Below, piece by piece: positions 1 through 11,900 of a stretch of DNA of 64,000 nt (its first letter is position 1; each line of letters opens with the position of its first letter). Position numbers and translations under genes: made by a program. The notes beneath the pieces are model-generated. The model worked only from the letters and a program-made list of their open reading frames with translations. It did not search any database and was not told the DNA's origin. The stretch lies in the NCBI RefSeq assembly GCF_023078275.1, contig NC_062992.1, positions 9,933,706 through 9,997,705 on the forward strand, in the 5' to 3' direction. This stretch comes from Leguminivora glycinivorella. Taxonomy: Eukaryota > Arthropoda > Insecta > Lepidoptera > Tortricidae.

Positions 1-99
1 GTAAGATAGTGGTAGGACCAGTTATACCAAACTAGTTATTTGTAACCATCAATGTAGTTAACAGACCGATCACCGTCATTCAGCAGAAAACTATGAAAT

Positions 100-507
100 A
101 AAAATAAATACTATAGGACATGCTTACACAGATTGATTTGAGCCCCACGGTAAGCTCAACAAGGCTTGTGGCACACCTCGGACACTGGCGATCAAATATA
201 TGAGTCACACAGTCTAAGCTCGTGTAGGTGAACGCGTACTATGCTTGTATGAGTGACATATGACAGGTGGACTGTTCGCGTTTTTGACAGGCGGTAATTG
301 TGAGGTAACCGAGAGGGGGTGGGCGGCACTTTCAGCGGGGAGCGGGAGTGGCCATATTGTACGATAGTACTCTTTATTATACTGTGGTTATGGGTACCCA
401 GACAACGATAATATATAATATGTATACAAATACTTATATACATAGAAAATGACTCGGGAACAAATATCTGTGCTCATCACACAAATAAATGCCCTTACCG
501 AAATTTG
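100..507 (-). repeat. SINE copy (minus) with an inserted repeat
   Basis: The two parts (100-172 and about 385-507) match the SINE at 24137-24394, including the segment AACAAATATCTGTGCTCATC. The tRNA-like head is lost. About 210 bases of unrelated sequence (about 173-385) lie inside, so another element inserted into the SINE. Confidence 0.6.
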
Positions 508-559
508 AATTAAACTTATTTTTTTAGTAAAAGATAGATTTGAAGGGAACAAATCAAAT

Positions 560-1740
560 CTATCTCGTCGTGCCTGGGTCTCCCGCCGTGAGTCTGTGTC
601 TCCACTGGACTCCGCACGGTGTCACATATCTACCTATACAGCCACGTTGTAGTTGTGCTCCTTGGCCTTCTGATAGAACGATGTGAAGTGATCTATCTCG
701 TCGTGCCTGGGTCTCCCGCCGTGAGTCTGTGTCTCCACTGGACTCCGCACGGTGTCACATATCTACCTGTACAGCCACGTTGTAGTTGTGCTCCTTGGCC
801 TTCTGATAGAACGATGTGAAGTGATCTATCTCGTCGTGCCTGGGTCTCCCGCCGTGACAGTGGCGTGCCTAGGGTTTCAAAGTGAGGCAAGCCGAAAGGT
901 ACGTTTTGGCAATATCTAACTACTTAATCTTCAATTTTCGAACTCACAGCCCTACAAAATGTTCTATACGCGCCGCACTTTTCTGAGAAATACACAAGCC
1001 GGGCGTTAGTTTTCGCGCGGAAATAATGTCTCGTTTTTGGGCAAAATTTAACTACTTTACCTTGCCTTCGTCGAGTAATATGTGTACCACGCATTTGTCA
1101 CCGTCACAAGGAACAAATTCATCCATTGTCAATTGGATTTTTAAACGAATTAAACACTTAATAACAAGAAAACGAAGAAGAGCACATTCACTTAACGCAA
1201 ATAAAACTTTCGACTAAATAATAATACACTTGAAGTTGTCAATCAAACGCGCGCTCAATCTTGTTCCTCACTTCATACCAAAAGCCCGGCTTAAATCGTG
1301 GAACAAATGTTCTATATATACCTACAAATAGTTATATAAGTTGCTAGGCAGAATGTAGGCTAAAAGCTAGGAAAAAAAGGATGCAAGAGCAAGCCCCATT
1401 GCAAGCCAACGAGTGCGAGCGAGCAAGATATAGCTGAACGTAGTGAACGTGCTCTTCCGCGCTGCACTAGCGCCACGGCAAAACATGGCAACATGCTGTG
1501 GTCTGTACCGTATGGTCGGTCGGCCGTGAGCTTCACTTATGGAGAACTTAATAATATCTAATATTAGCGCGCGATTTTAAAAATGTTAGGGCAAGCCCGG
1601 CTTTTGGGCTTATATGGCTGTACCGCCACTGCGCCGTGAGTCTGTGTCTCCACTGGACTCCGCACGGTGTCACATATCTACCTGTACAGCCACGTTGTAG
1701 TTGTGCTCCTTGGCCTTCTGATAGAACGATGTGAAGTGAT
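560..1740 (-). repeat. Three tandem 133-bp partial copies of the AT-hook exon plus its splice donor
   Basis: Units start at 560, 693 and 826. The third is split by the hAT element at 858-1631 and resumes at 1640. Each unit holds the exon's 3' part (RPRHDEIDHFTSFYQKAKEH, then NYNVAV), the CAG|GTAGAT donor and 44 bases of intron. No acceptor is included. The copies are nearly identical to one another. Against the parent at 1815-1974, the donor-proximal half is identical and the upstream half differs, mostly by synonymous or conservative changes (HDEI for QDDV, SFYQK for TFHQR). In the leftmost unit the last codon reads TAG. Confidence 0.85.
858..1631. mobile_element. Non-autonomous hAT element (774 bp)
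   Basis: Terminal inverted repeats CAGTGGCG / CGCCACTG are flanked by an exact 8-bp duplication CGCCGTGA (850-857 and 1632-1639). CAGTGGCG ends with an 8-bp duplication are typical of hAT. No transposase is visible; the 63-codon ORF at 1026-1217 has no recognisable motif. It sits inside a duplicated exon unit, so it is younger than that duplication. Confidence 0.85.
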
Positions 1741-1814
1741 CTATCTCGTCGTGCCTGGGTCTCCCGCCGTGAGTCTGTGTCTCCACTGGACTCCGCACGG
1801 TGTCACATATCTAC

Positions 1815-1974
1815 CTGTACAGCCACGTTGTAGTTGTGCTCCTTGGCCCTCTGGTGGAACGTGGTGAAGTGGTCGACGTCGTCTTGGCGCGGGCGGCCGC
1901 GGCGGCGCGGCGAGTCGGCGGCGGGCGGCGGCGCGGCTCCGTTGGCCAGGCGGCCCCGCACTGGCTTCGTGTCG
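1815..1974 (-). CDS. MBD/PHD gene exon 12: AT-hook exon (parent copy)
   Basis: Acceptor GTTCCACCAG, donor GTAGAT, phase 2 to 0, 160 nt. It encodes DTKPVRGRLANGAAPPPAAD, the AT-hook RRRGRPR, then HFTTFHQRAKEHNYNVAVQ. If the donor is not used, the frame stops after Val-Asp-Met, so this could instead be the C-terminal exon. Three tandem partial copies follow downstream at 560-1740. Confidence 0.78.
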
Positions 1975-4900
1975 CTGGTGGAACGACACTTTTCTTACTT
2001 GATGACATAATTTCTGTACAAATAGCTATAGAAATCGTCCTCCATTCCATCCTTTAACCACCAAAGCGTGAGACGTGTCTGATACATACGCGCGTAGAAT
2101 GAAAAAGTTTTTTTACTGTATTTTTATCGAATTGATATTGGCAAAAGTATGAAAACTGGTGAAGGAAATAGAAAACGATTTCTATTTTAGCTGTCGTACA
2201 CAAAATCGAAAGACATTACATGTATCGAGGTCGACAATCCATGTGTGATTTCCCCAAATTATTATGCCATATCATGTTTCAGAGTGAACATACACAAAAT
2301 ACCACAACGAAAAATACTCGTGTCAATTATAACTATGTCAATTATCAAAATATGCTAGTTCTAACATGAAAACTACTATGGATTATTTACCTCTCATACC
2401 GGTATGATATAAATTATTGACATTCAAATGACACCTATAATATCTTGTACTGAACGTAAAATAATACCTTACCTTAATATCTTGAAAAAGGTCGCTATAA
2501 CAAACAAAAACGGTAGTGGCTATAAATTTTATTAGTGTGATACATTTCCCCTACAGTACAAGTAAGAATATATACAAAAATAAATAAGTGACCTGTAAGA
2601 GAACAATTATAACATTTCAAAACTCCTGCAAAAGACAAACAAGCGTATAAGCATGATGAAACATCAGGCCGCCCCTATTGCACTATTTGTGAGTGCGATA
2701 GGGACGGCCTGATATTTTATCATTTATCGCGCGACCATACTTGCCTGCCACAGCATACATTTTGGATTTGTTCCTGAACAAACAATATTAATGTGCTAAG
2801 ATACAATGTTTGGTTATATTTTTATACTAATGTATTAGGCCGATAGTCCACTATCATATATTTATCATAGAAATATGATCATAGGTATGTATGCCTCCCT
2901 TTTTCTCCACCGTGAAGAAAAAGGGCGGCATGTTGCCTATGATCATAACTATTTCTATGACAAACATGATAGTGGGCTACCGGCCTTAGATCAAACCAAA
3001 ATCCCCTTAATTAAAGCCTTAATCAAAGTTACTTAAACTGAATAACACATTTTCAGTAAATACTAAATTACAGAAATTTTGTAAATTAAGAATTTCTGTA
3101 CATAATATTATGGAAACTGTAGTTCGTAAAATATGCGTAATAATTGCAATTAAGCTTCGCATGGCTACTACTGTCTGGCTTTAGTTTCAACACTTTTAAA
3201 AACAATATCGACGAAAAAGAACATAATAAATATTTCCAAATTGTTTGAAAGAGATCAATTTAACAATGAAATAACCTCAAATATTACCCTAATTGTTAGA
3301 ACAATAACTTATATCTGAATTATATTGGTTACCTATACACTAATTTGTATAAAATTTAAATAACTAACTTACAAATTTATAGATTACACTGAGATATGAT
3401 AATGGTAAAGCTACAATAACATTCATATAATATTTAATATCCTATAAGAATTAAGTATGTTGTATGTGGATTTCTTAGGCCTGATTTAGACGGCGTGTGA
3501 ACTCGCATGCGACTTTAGTTGCATTGCGGACTATTGAGGTTACATGCAACTGTACACAGCCATCAAATACCGCAATGTAATAAAACTCGTATGCGAGTTC
3601 TCGTACCATCTAAATGGCCCCTTAGTGCACACGAAGTATATGGCCGTCTGTATGGACGGCCAGTACAGCCATATATATTAAGCTTAGTCATAAGGAAACT
3701 GTATTTTGTCTCTTTAATCGTAATGACCAACACGGGTAGCATGGTCGCGCGATAGACGATAAAATATCAGGCCGTCCCTATCGCACTATTAGTAAGTGCG
3801 ATAGGGACGGCCAGATGTTTTATCATTTATCGCACGACCATACTTGCCTCCCAAATCGATGTTTACATCAAGAACATCAATGAAAATAGCCCGTTTTTCA
3901 GACTACAGTGAAATAGACGCTATAAACGTACCTTCAGTCCGCTATCGCTATGGCACTGGCCCTACCGCGAGCTAGTAAGCTATGAGCTATCGGCTATAAA
4001 ACCGAACAAAAGATAAGCACTCCCGTGCAAATAAAACAGACACGGCGATATTGATAGTTCACCGCTGGGTGAGTAACTATAAACATCGCCGTGTCTCTTT
4101 TATTTACACGGGAGTGATTATCTTTTGTTCGTTTTTATAGCCCATAGCTCATAGTTTACTAGCTAGCGGTGGAACCAGTGCCTATAACTATAATCTTTCA
4201 AAGAGTTTGTAATGTTAGTAAAGTCAAGGCGACTTTTCTATTGTCAGTTAAGTTTTATATTCGCTCTTGGAGCATTCCATGAAATAGTCTACCAGTACCA
4301 GTCATATAAACGCGAATGTTCTGCAAATAGGCTAGTTTCCTATACTTAAAATATTTTAAGCCGTGCACGAAATAAAGCACCACATAATTAGAAGAAAACA
4401 AATGGACAGTAGATATTTTTAAACATAATTTCTATTTAATATGTCAAAGAGAAAGAAATAAAGTAAATGAATTGACCGTGACGTCACTTATCAGTATTTC
4501 ATAGTAATGACATATCGTCACTACTTTTACAAAAACCTCGTATCTCACGCTGTTCCTCAAAGTTAAAACGCAGTAAGTCTATATGCATTCCATACATACT
4601 TACTACAATTTTATTTTCATTGACAGACGAAGATACAAGTTTTTTTAAAAGTAGTGACGATATAAGCAAATCGTTTTGACAGTTCATAAAAAGAAGCTGA
4701 TTTGACTAGTAGGAAACTAGCCTATTATGTTTTAACCGCAAAAATCGCATCACACGAAATATATTGCGTACAGAACAGCCCATGGAATGCTCTTCAGCAG
4801 TCGATATTTTGGCGTTTACACCATTTTTTAACACTTTCACAACACGGTCCGCCTGATAGAAAGCGGTCACCGTAATCTATGGACGCCTGCAACTCAAGAA

Positions 4901-5910
4901 GTGTCACATGCGCGTTGCCAACCCATTAGAAACTTGTACACTCCGTTTGGTTGTGTTAAGTACACAGCAAAAAGGAGTGTACAAGTTCTAAGGAGGCACT
5001 TGAGAAAAAGCGTTCAAAATGGGTTCGTGCCCTGACATTATCTAGTTCATAAATTCTGCATTATATAATTATCTTAGTCGATCTTAGTGTTAATTGTGAT
5101 TATACAGTTTGCAGCACGATGCTGCTCGTGTCACTGTCGTCGTCCTGTTATCTGAAACAAAAAATTATTTAGTTACTATACTCTGTCAAACAAGTCTGTC
5201 AGTAAATAAGAACAAAGAAAACTATAGGTATCCTTTTCTATAGCACCCTAAAGAAAAGGATGCATATAGTTTTCTTTGTTCTTATTTACTGACAGACTTG
5301 TTTGACAAAGTATAATAGCATCACGAAGAAGGGCTATCTGGATTTCTTAGAGATTTTTTTTTGTCGTGGCTTTTACTCCTTGCTAGTTGTGGATGTGGAT
5401 TCTGCCAATGTCGACGTGAAGACTTTTGACTATTAGAAAGAGTGTTTAAGTTAATTTCAACCTGTAAAAGTTGAAATTCTGTAAGTTTTAAATACAAAGA
5501 TCTTTTGGTTTCATCTTTGACAAGCATCAAATAATTCAAAGTTATATTATTAGGCTACTTTCGTGTCCCACTCTGGACAGGGCACAGGGGAGTTACCATG
5601 ACGTACTAAAGACGTTCAGTTTAGGTTGAGAGAAAGGGACACAGCTATAGCAGTTACATAGCTCCGTACCTCTCTCTCAACCTAAACTGAACGGCTTTAG
5701 AACGTCATGGTAACCCCCCTGGACTCCGTTTGATATCTTTTAGTGTCCGAAAAATGGATTATATAGTATAGTTCATTATTTGTGTACTTAAACGTGTGTT
5801 CGGGTGTAAATTCCAAGAAAGTGCCTGGTTTAGGACACTAGGATAGAACTAAGGTAAAGCTCTTCTAAAGTTCTTGCAAATTTCGTAATAATTATGTATG
5901 TTCAATGGCG

Positions 5911-5945
<35 letters not shown>

Positions 5946-8900
5946 TGTGTGTGTGTGTGCTCACGGGGCAGGCTGCACTATAGCCCTGGGCACGACGATG
6001 AAGCGACGGCCGTTCAACACGGCCAGTGACTGCGGCAGCGAGCCACGCGCAGGTGACACCGCCCACACACGCGCGCCATCTGGCCCGCCTGCCATCTGTA
6101 ACATTACATGAACGATATACGATTTGATCTGCAATATCTAATGACGGTCAACCAAATCTTGGGACTAAAAAATGGCGCGAAATTCAATAATTAAGTGTTA
6201 TGGCTCCCTGATGATTCTGCCAACGCCACGGTTTAGGAAGGCACGCGTTTTATGAAGACAATTGGCAGACAATAAATCTTAGATTTTTCATATTTGCTAC
6301 CTTTTTTTTGGTGCCATGATTTGGTTGACCGTCTATACGATTTACTCTAAATAAATAAATATTGGGGACACCTTACACAGATCAGCTTAGCCCTAAACTA
6401 AGCAAAGCTTGTACTATGGGTGCTAAGCGACGATATACATACTTAAATAGATAAATACATACTTATATACATAGAAAACATCCATGACTCAGGAACAAAT
6501 ATCTGTGCTCACCACACAAATAAATGCCCTTACCGGGATTCGAACCCGGGACCGCGGCTCAGCAGGCAGGGTCACTACCGACTGAGCCAGACCGGTCGTC
6601 AAATCTTATACTATTCACAATCCTAATCGACAACCGGGGTTGGATTATGCTATAGCTTTGGGCCGCGTGAAAATTAAAATGAAAATGAAATATTTATTTT
6701 TCAAGTAGGCATATTACAATGCGCATATGAACGTCAAATAAAGCTACGCCGGCTCTAACCCTACGCCTCAGCCTCGAGAAGATTTCAGTCCCCCCTCAGT
6801 CGGGAGGGGGGTATCCACTATGGGACCGGCAAGAAACTCGGCGGGCAACTTCTTTTCAAAACATTACATCTTATAATTAACATGCATTAAATAACAAGAT
6901 ACAATTTAACATGCAAAAGTATTCATCAAAGAATATGAACAGACTAGGTACTCCATGGAAATTAATTTCAATAAATTATAAATTAGTGAGCGAGTGAGTC
7001 GGGCGGGCGAGGGCTTTAGGTAGGTTTAGGACCGCGTCTACGGTGGACGCCTGTACACTCTCATGAAACATACCGTGCCCGAAAGAGACACGTTTAGCTA
7101 GCAAGCAGTACCGTGGTACAGCTTACCTTCATTCTGAGTGTGACTCGTTTGTCTGCCGGCGCGGCGGGGGCGGCGGGCCGGGGCCGGGGCACCAGCGCCG
7201 GCGTGGGGACGGCGGCGCGGCGCGGGCACGGCGCCACCAGCGACGTGAGCCCGGACTTGTGCGTCAGCGGTGGGGGCGATGATGAAGGCGAACTAGACTT
7301 GCGGCAGTTCTGAAAATAAATTCAAGATTAACATGACTTGTCAAAAAGTTTGTCTACAAATATATAATTAACTAGCTTTTACCCGCGGCTTCGCCCGCGT
7401 AATAAAAATATTCTTATTGAAACGTTTACAAAAAATAAGATTTTCATTTGGATCCGTAGGTTTCTTTGTAGGTACATCTGTCCGCGATTATTTCGATTAA
7501 GGTAAAGCGGGGCAATTCTCGACTGGGGGGGGGGGGGGGGGGGCATTGTAACTGATCTATTTGCTGTACGGTCAGCCAAGAAAGTGGTTTACCACTTTTC
7601 GACTCTATTGATTGAAAAGTGATAAACCACTTTTTTGGCTGACTGTACCTTACACATATTACTATTGTTTTAAATGAAATTCTTGCAATGCTTGTAGAAT
7701 TGTTACACACAGCGAGTAGGTTGTAGATTTAGATTTAGATTTAGATTTATTTATTTCATAATATAAAATTACATTATAAATTATTCTACCTTAATCTATA
7801 ATAATTTATATTATGATCGTCGAGTATGATTTTTAATGAAATATCAATTACAATTATAATTTGATACTAATTTTAAAAATATAACAATAATGATTTATAA
7901 GTAATCCACAGCTTAGGTAGTAGGTTGTACGAATATGTATGTATTTTACCTATATAAATATTTATACTGGGGAAACTTCATACAACCCACATAGCCAGTA
8001 TCTCGACGCTATGGTCGGTAGGGTAAAAAGTACTTCCTTGCATTATCGCTTACAATTTTTTCCATTTTGCTTATACTTACTGCAAACGTAAACATATAAA
8101 TGGTAAGCAAACAACGATCTTCTTACAGCACATTGAATGTAATAGTTATTACGGATGCAGGATACTCGCCAATGCCTACTTAATCCCTTCCCACTGAGCC
8201 GCCTACATTTTACACTGCCTAGATATCGATTGCCGACCGATTATTCCGACCCCAATCCCTATTCGTATCCCCGTCCCTATCTCTATCCTTGTCCTCGTCC
8301 CCGTCCCCATCCCGTCCCTGTCCCCGTCCCCGTCCCTCCCCTATCCCTATCCCCGTCCCCGTCCCCTATCCCTATCCCTATCCCTACCCTATCCCTATCC
8401 CTATCCCTATCTTTATCCCTATCCCTTCCCTATCCCCATTCCTTCCCTATCCCTATCCCTATCCCGTTTCTGTCCCTGTCCCTGACCCTGACCCTGTCCC
8501 TGTCCCTATCCCTATCCCTATCCCTATCCCTATCTTTATCCCTATCCCTTCCCTATCCCCATCCCTTCCCTATCCCTATGCCTATCCCTATCCCGTTCCT
8601 GTCCCTGTCCCTGTCGCTGACCCTGTCCCTGTCCCTGTACCTGTACCTGGTACCTGTCCCTGTACCTGTCCCTGTCCCTGTCCTTGCCCCTGTCAAATTA
8701 TCATGCTAGGAGGTGAACTTTGAAAAATCCTTTCTTAGTGCTCCTCTAAGGAACTTCCATGTCAATTTGAAATCTCTTGAACCAGAAGTAAAGATAAAAA
8801 CTAAACCTATACTTATGGCTATTTTGGATATTTTAACCCCATTGCACAACAACAGGGGAGAAAATTTCTTTTGCACCTCATTAGATTTTAAAATCGTTGT

Positions 8901-11900
8901 ATTTATCGTGATCAGCGACCCGATAAACCATAAAAACGATACCCATATTGTATTTTTAACTTTACCCCCTTTGCACCCCTTTAGGGGTCAAATTTTCAAA
9001 AAAACCTGAAACATGTATTTAGTCATATGTCTTTAGGAATCCTCCTGTGAAGTTTCGAATAAAATAGTCAAACTAATCTTGTTTCCCCATACAAACTTTG
9101 AACCCCCCATTTCACCCTTTTAAAAGGAGAATTTTGAAAAATCCTTTCTTAGTGCTCCTCTACGCCATATAAGGAACCTATGTGCCAAATTTGAAATCTC
9201 TAGGACCAGCGGTTTCGGCTGTGTGTTGATATGTCAGTTAGTCAATCAGTCAGTTTCTTCTTTTATATATTTTTTGATATTTAAACCCCATTGCACTACA
9301 ACAGGGGAGAAGGTATTTCACTTCCGCCTCGTTAGATTTTAAAAGCGTTGTATTTATCGTGATCAGCGACCCGATTAGTCATAAAAACGATACCCATATT
9401 GTTTTTTTGACTTTATCACCCCCTTTTCACCCTTTTAGGGGTTAAATTTTCAAAAAACCTGAAACACTTCTTTAGTCATATGTCTTAAGGAATCTTCCTG
9501 TGAAGTTCCGAATAAAATAGTCAAACTAATCTTGTTTCCCCATACAAACTTTGAATCCCCATTTGACTCCCTTAGGAGGCGAATTTTGAAAAATCCTTTC
9601 TTAGTGCTCCTCTACACTATATAAGGAACCTACGTGCTAAATTTGACATCTCTAGGTCCAGCAGTTTCGGCTGTGCGTTGATATGTCAGTCAGTCAGTCA
9701 ATATCTTCTTTTATATATTTTTTTGATATTTAAACCCCATTGCACCACAACAGGGGAGAAGGTATTTCACTTCCGCCTCGTAGGATTTTAAAAAAGTTGT
9801 ATTTATCATGATCAGCGACCCGATAAACCATAAAAACGATACCCATATTGATATTTTGACTTTATCACCCCCTTTTCACCCTTTTAGGGGTTACATTTTC
9901 AAAAAACCTGATACACGTATTCAGTCATATGTCTTAAGGAATCTTCCTGTGAAGTTTCGAATAAAATAGTCAAACTAATCTTGTTTCCCCATACAAACTT
10001 TGAACCCCCATTTGACCCCCTTAGGAGGTGAATTTTGGAAAATCCTTTCTTAGTGCTCCTCTACACTATATAAGGAACCTACGTGCCAAATTTGAAAGCT
10101 CTAGGACCAGCGGTTTCGGCTGTGCGTTGATATGTCAGTCAGTCAGTCAGTCAGCTTCTTCTTTTTATATATTTAGATAAGTAAAACAAATTGGATGGTT
10201 GTCTAGCCAAAATATTGTTAAAAAGCAGGCAAACCAGCAGATGGATTGCCTGATGGTAAACAATCATCACAAACATCATCATCATCACCATCTTTAGTCA
10301 CTTTTCTTCAATTACGGAGATTTGCAGACTTTCAAGGCTTTTATACACGCTGATGTAAGCATAGTGAAGTTATACCTTGCAGACGACGCAAGCATTGCTT
10401 TCGGCTAGAAACCCCAAAATGCAAGCAGTACGCGCTGTGCACTCATGGAAGCGGTCTGTCGAGAATGAGCTACGACCGGCCGGGTTCAGCTGGAGGGTCG
10501 CTGAAGATAGGAAGGAGTGACGCGAACTCATGAAGGCCCTTTGCACCTCTGGGGTGCCTTAGGACTACACTACAACATACCTTGCAGAAGAAGGTGCCCT
10601 CCGGCCTGGGCGCCGTGAGCCCGGCGCAGGCGGGGTGGTAGAGGCACAGGCACAGCCCGCACGCCAGCGTCGGCACTCCGCGGCCGCACGTCATGGAGCA
10701 TGGCTGCACCAACTGTCGGGGTGAGGTCTGGACAGAAATTGATGTCGTTTAAAAGGATCTTTTGCATTATAAGATGTTTCTGTCTTATGCTGCTGTAGAA
10801 TTATAAGATTTCTAAATAATATTAAACCTTCAAAAATATAGACATAACAATACAATCAGACATTTTCAGCTCCGTAAGTTGAATTTAGCTTCATAATACA
10901 CAAATCTGCAGCAATACGTAACAGTTTTAAATACATCGCCAGAAAATGCTGGAATAACCTACCGCCATCTTTTAAGCACTTTACGCCTTTTTATTTTCTC
11001 AAAAAAACATATTAGGGTGATTGCACTATTATGCAATGCAATGCTTAAATTGAGTAATAAAATAAGGCAATCTTAATGATGAAAAAAAAAAACAACACAG
11101 AGAAGAATAAATAACTAGGTTAGGTTTTATCAAGGCATTATATTAAAAAAATCGCTCACCAAGTCGTGCTGCTCGATCTTAGCATCAACCGGCGACACGG
11201 GCGGGCGGCTCTGCAGCGGCGGCGGCGGCGGCGCCGGCGCAACGGGCACCGGGACCGGCACGGGCACCGGGACCGGGACCGGCACGGGGACCGGGACCGG
11301 CACCGGGACCGACACGGCCGGCGCCGGGACCAACACCGGCGCAGGTACCGGGACGGCGGGGACGGCAGGGGCGATGGCCGGCGCCGTTCTGCCCGAGGTT
11401 ACTACACTCGCGCGCATTCAGTACCCGCCGAGGAGGGCTCATTGCACAGTGTCAATCAACCCTCCGAACAATGCAATGGACGTGCGACCCATTAGATTTT
11501 TTTAAGACACAATGGAGCGAGGGACAGTATACTTATTTTCCGCGAGAGAGACTCCCCATCCCTTAAAAATGAATACAGAAAAAGACGGGTCTAACCGCGG
11601 GCGAGATACTGTCCGCTTACGTTCTAGGCTTAAAACTTTATTATAAATTATTAAATCAAATGGATCACATTTCTAGATATATCAAGTATTTCGAAATATC
11701 AATCATCCATATAGCGGATGAAGTATGGTTGGAAATGTATCAAACTGTTGAATATTTTTATATCAATAAATAATAATTATGGAAAAAATATTGGATTCAG
11801 TTGAAAAACTTGCAGACGTTCAGTACAAGATATTATAATGTTTAAATATAAAATATATAGCTAAGAAAATAATTGCAACTATGTATATTTATCGTTAACA

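Noticed and set aside
1026..1217. 63-codon ORF in the hAT element as a transposase
   Set aside because: Too short and without any hAT motif.
5905..6111. Cys-Val repeat ORF on the plus strand
   Set aside because: Translation of a (TG)n microsatellite antisense to exon 11 of the MBD/PHD gene.
6536..6599. tRNA gene (also 24326-24393)
   Set aside because: The B-box-like GGTTCGAATCCCGG is part of a repeated SINE with a long unrelated body and (ATTT)n tail.
8258..8692. Interstitial telomere repeat
   Set aside because: Insect telomeres are TTAGG; these hexamers are ATAGGG/ACAGGG.
8155..8723. Ser-Leu and Pro-Ile rich ORFs
   Set aside because: Translation of the CCCTAT/CCCTGT array; no start context or conserved sequence.
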